A stretch of 64,000 nucleotides of DNA from contig VTPC01090587.1 in the NCBI GenBank assembly GCA_011009095.1, positions 688,887-752,886 on the forward strand, read 5' to 3'. This document shows positions 62,930 to 64,000 of the stretch, piece after piece. The DNA comes from Ignelater luminosus. Lineage: Eukaryota > Arthropoda > Insecta > Coleoptera > Elateridae. The stretch's first letter is position 1. Each line of letters opens with the position of its first letter. The notes under the pieces were generated by a model that ran no database searches, had not been told where the DNA came from, and saw nothing but the letters and a program-made list of their open reading frames with translations. The position numbers were made by a program, and so were the translations under genes.

Positions 62930-64000
62930 GATTTTATGGATCAAAACAAACAAAAAAGATTAAGTCTTAAAATTTATTTACGTCGATAATTAAGTTTTAC
63001 GTGCCTTTATCAAAGTATGCATTTCAAATTTTAATTGACAATTTAGCAGACTCGACAATTGGCCAAATGTTTAGTTCTAAGTTAACAAATCTAAGTATAC
63101 TATAAATAGGCCTAATAAATAAAAATTATTTTTTCCTTTTTAGCGTTTAGGTATAACATGCGATCATAAAAACTTAAGTTACCGGTAGACTGAAATTTTT
63201 CCGTAGGGCGTAGCTTAGACAAAACGCATGCCAACACATAACCCATAAACTGATGATTTTGCCTTGTTTCTAATGCATGCGGTCAATTTGACAGATAATT
63301 TTCTGGAATAAGCCAAGACATGATTTTTTCTTTCACACCCTCCTGGGAAATTAAATTTTAATGATCTCATATTATCGCTACGGTTCGATTTTTGCTCAGA
63401 TCTTTAATTTACCAAACCTCTGTCTGTCTGCATCCAGTTTTAGCAAAATAAATTCGTTTTAATTCCATTTTCTATAATAAATCTTTATCCGGTTGTATTG
63501 TTGGTCTTTCTTGCAACTTTTATCAGTTTAGAATAGTTATCAGAACTTGAACGATCGTCGTGTGTAAAGATTCGAAGTGGTCTTGCACCCTTGATTGGTA
63601 TTTTTTCGCTAGTAGCGGGGTTAAAGTGTTGAGACCAGTAGATTTGGCGCATTTGGTATTTTGCTGGGTTAGATTATTCTTTGCTTTTGGCGGATTAAAA
63701 GAATCTACGCCCATGTGATCCTCTAACAAGGCCACATACCAATTTTGGTAAGATTTGTTTCAGCTACTTTTTGTTTCTTAAATTCTAATTACAGGCACGT
63801 TCGTTTATGCAGTTCTTTAAACTCGGAGTGCTCCACGTGTTGTAAAAGGCGTTCGTTTTTTGCAATCGAGTTAACAGAGTGTACTATTGTAGCGTTTGTT
63901 TTTTACGGTACGAAGTGAAAGGGTGAAAGGTAGAAACTCTTGATGCATCGACTGAAAAGGTTGTGTGTTAGGAGTTTATGAAGCACAAGCGGAGTTGTCA
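62930..64000. other. Right-edge region
   Basis: No gene is recognised. A minus-strand open frame at 63523-63735 has normal-looking composition but no family motif. From about 63780 the sequence becomes less AT-rich, with CACGTG (63834-63839) and several CpGs, and could be the promoter side of a gene beyond the window. A short ATG frame near 63943 stops after 12 codons. Confidence 0.3.

Noticed and set aside
63523-63735. 70-codon minus-strand frame near the right edge as a gene
   Set aside because: Composition is plausible but there is no recognised motif and no clear splice sites; kept only as an unassigned frame.

Overview
The window is AT-rich animal nuclear DNA. Four intron-bearing protein genes all lie on the + strand, inside and between many DNA-transposon relics. 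Protein content (a two-LIM actin-binding type protein, an arrestin-domain protein, a TRAFD1-like zinc-finger protein and a Rab7 GTPase), GT-AG introns with short polypyrimidine tracts, and a heavy load of Tc1/mariner, hAT and LINE debris point to an insect. A beetle would fit, but the sequence alone does not settle the order.

Layout. Positions 1-4600 are upstream sequence with one LINE scrap. A TATA-type promoter candidate lies near 4750. A 21-exon gene (coding 5203-38085; about 1338 aa) encodes an acidic disordered N-terminal half, a LIM domain, a chain of short basic/aromatic motifs and a second LIM domain at the C-terminus. An arrestin-domain gene (39028-50009; nine coding exons, 369 aa) starts only 942 bp after the LIM gene's stop. 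A four-finger TRAFD1/FLN29-like gene (53763-55278; 433 aa) has a likely 5' leader exon ending at 51731. Rab7 (57051-57736; two coding exons, 208 aa) has a leader exon ending at 56696. From 59.4 kb to the right edge is a graveyard in which younger DNA transposons sit in an older LINE.

Transposons. Those I can delimit from terminal inverted repeats and target duplications are: a 982-bp long-armed mariner-type foldback (25133-26114) with transposase debris in its loop, and a 528-bp sibling (48171-48698); a 546-bp hAT MITE with a perfect 8-bp duplication (27104-27649); a 903-bp mariner relic (45003-45905); a 956-bp Tc1/mariner relic (59595-60550); a 1588-bp internally deleted hAT (61245-62832) with a 7/8 duplication; and several smaller TIR elements. 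At least four loci share one terminal type (CAGTGTGTCC..., then GGGATCT.GAAAC), so a diverse mariner-type clade has been active here repeatedly.

The four genes do not form a known pathway. Rab7 and the arrestin-domain protein both concern endosomal traffic in general terms, but nothing here shows co-regulation. The most distinctive host-gene feature is the LIM gene's first nine coding exons: every junction is phase 0, so any internal exon can be skipped without a frameshift. I found no tRNA, rRNA or CRISPR array.
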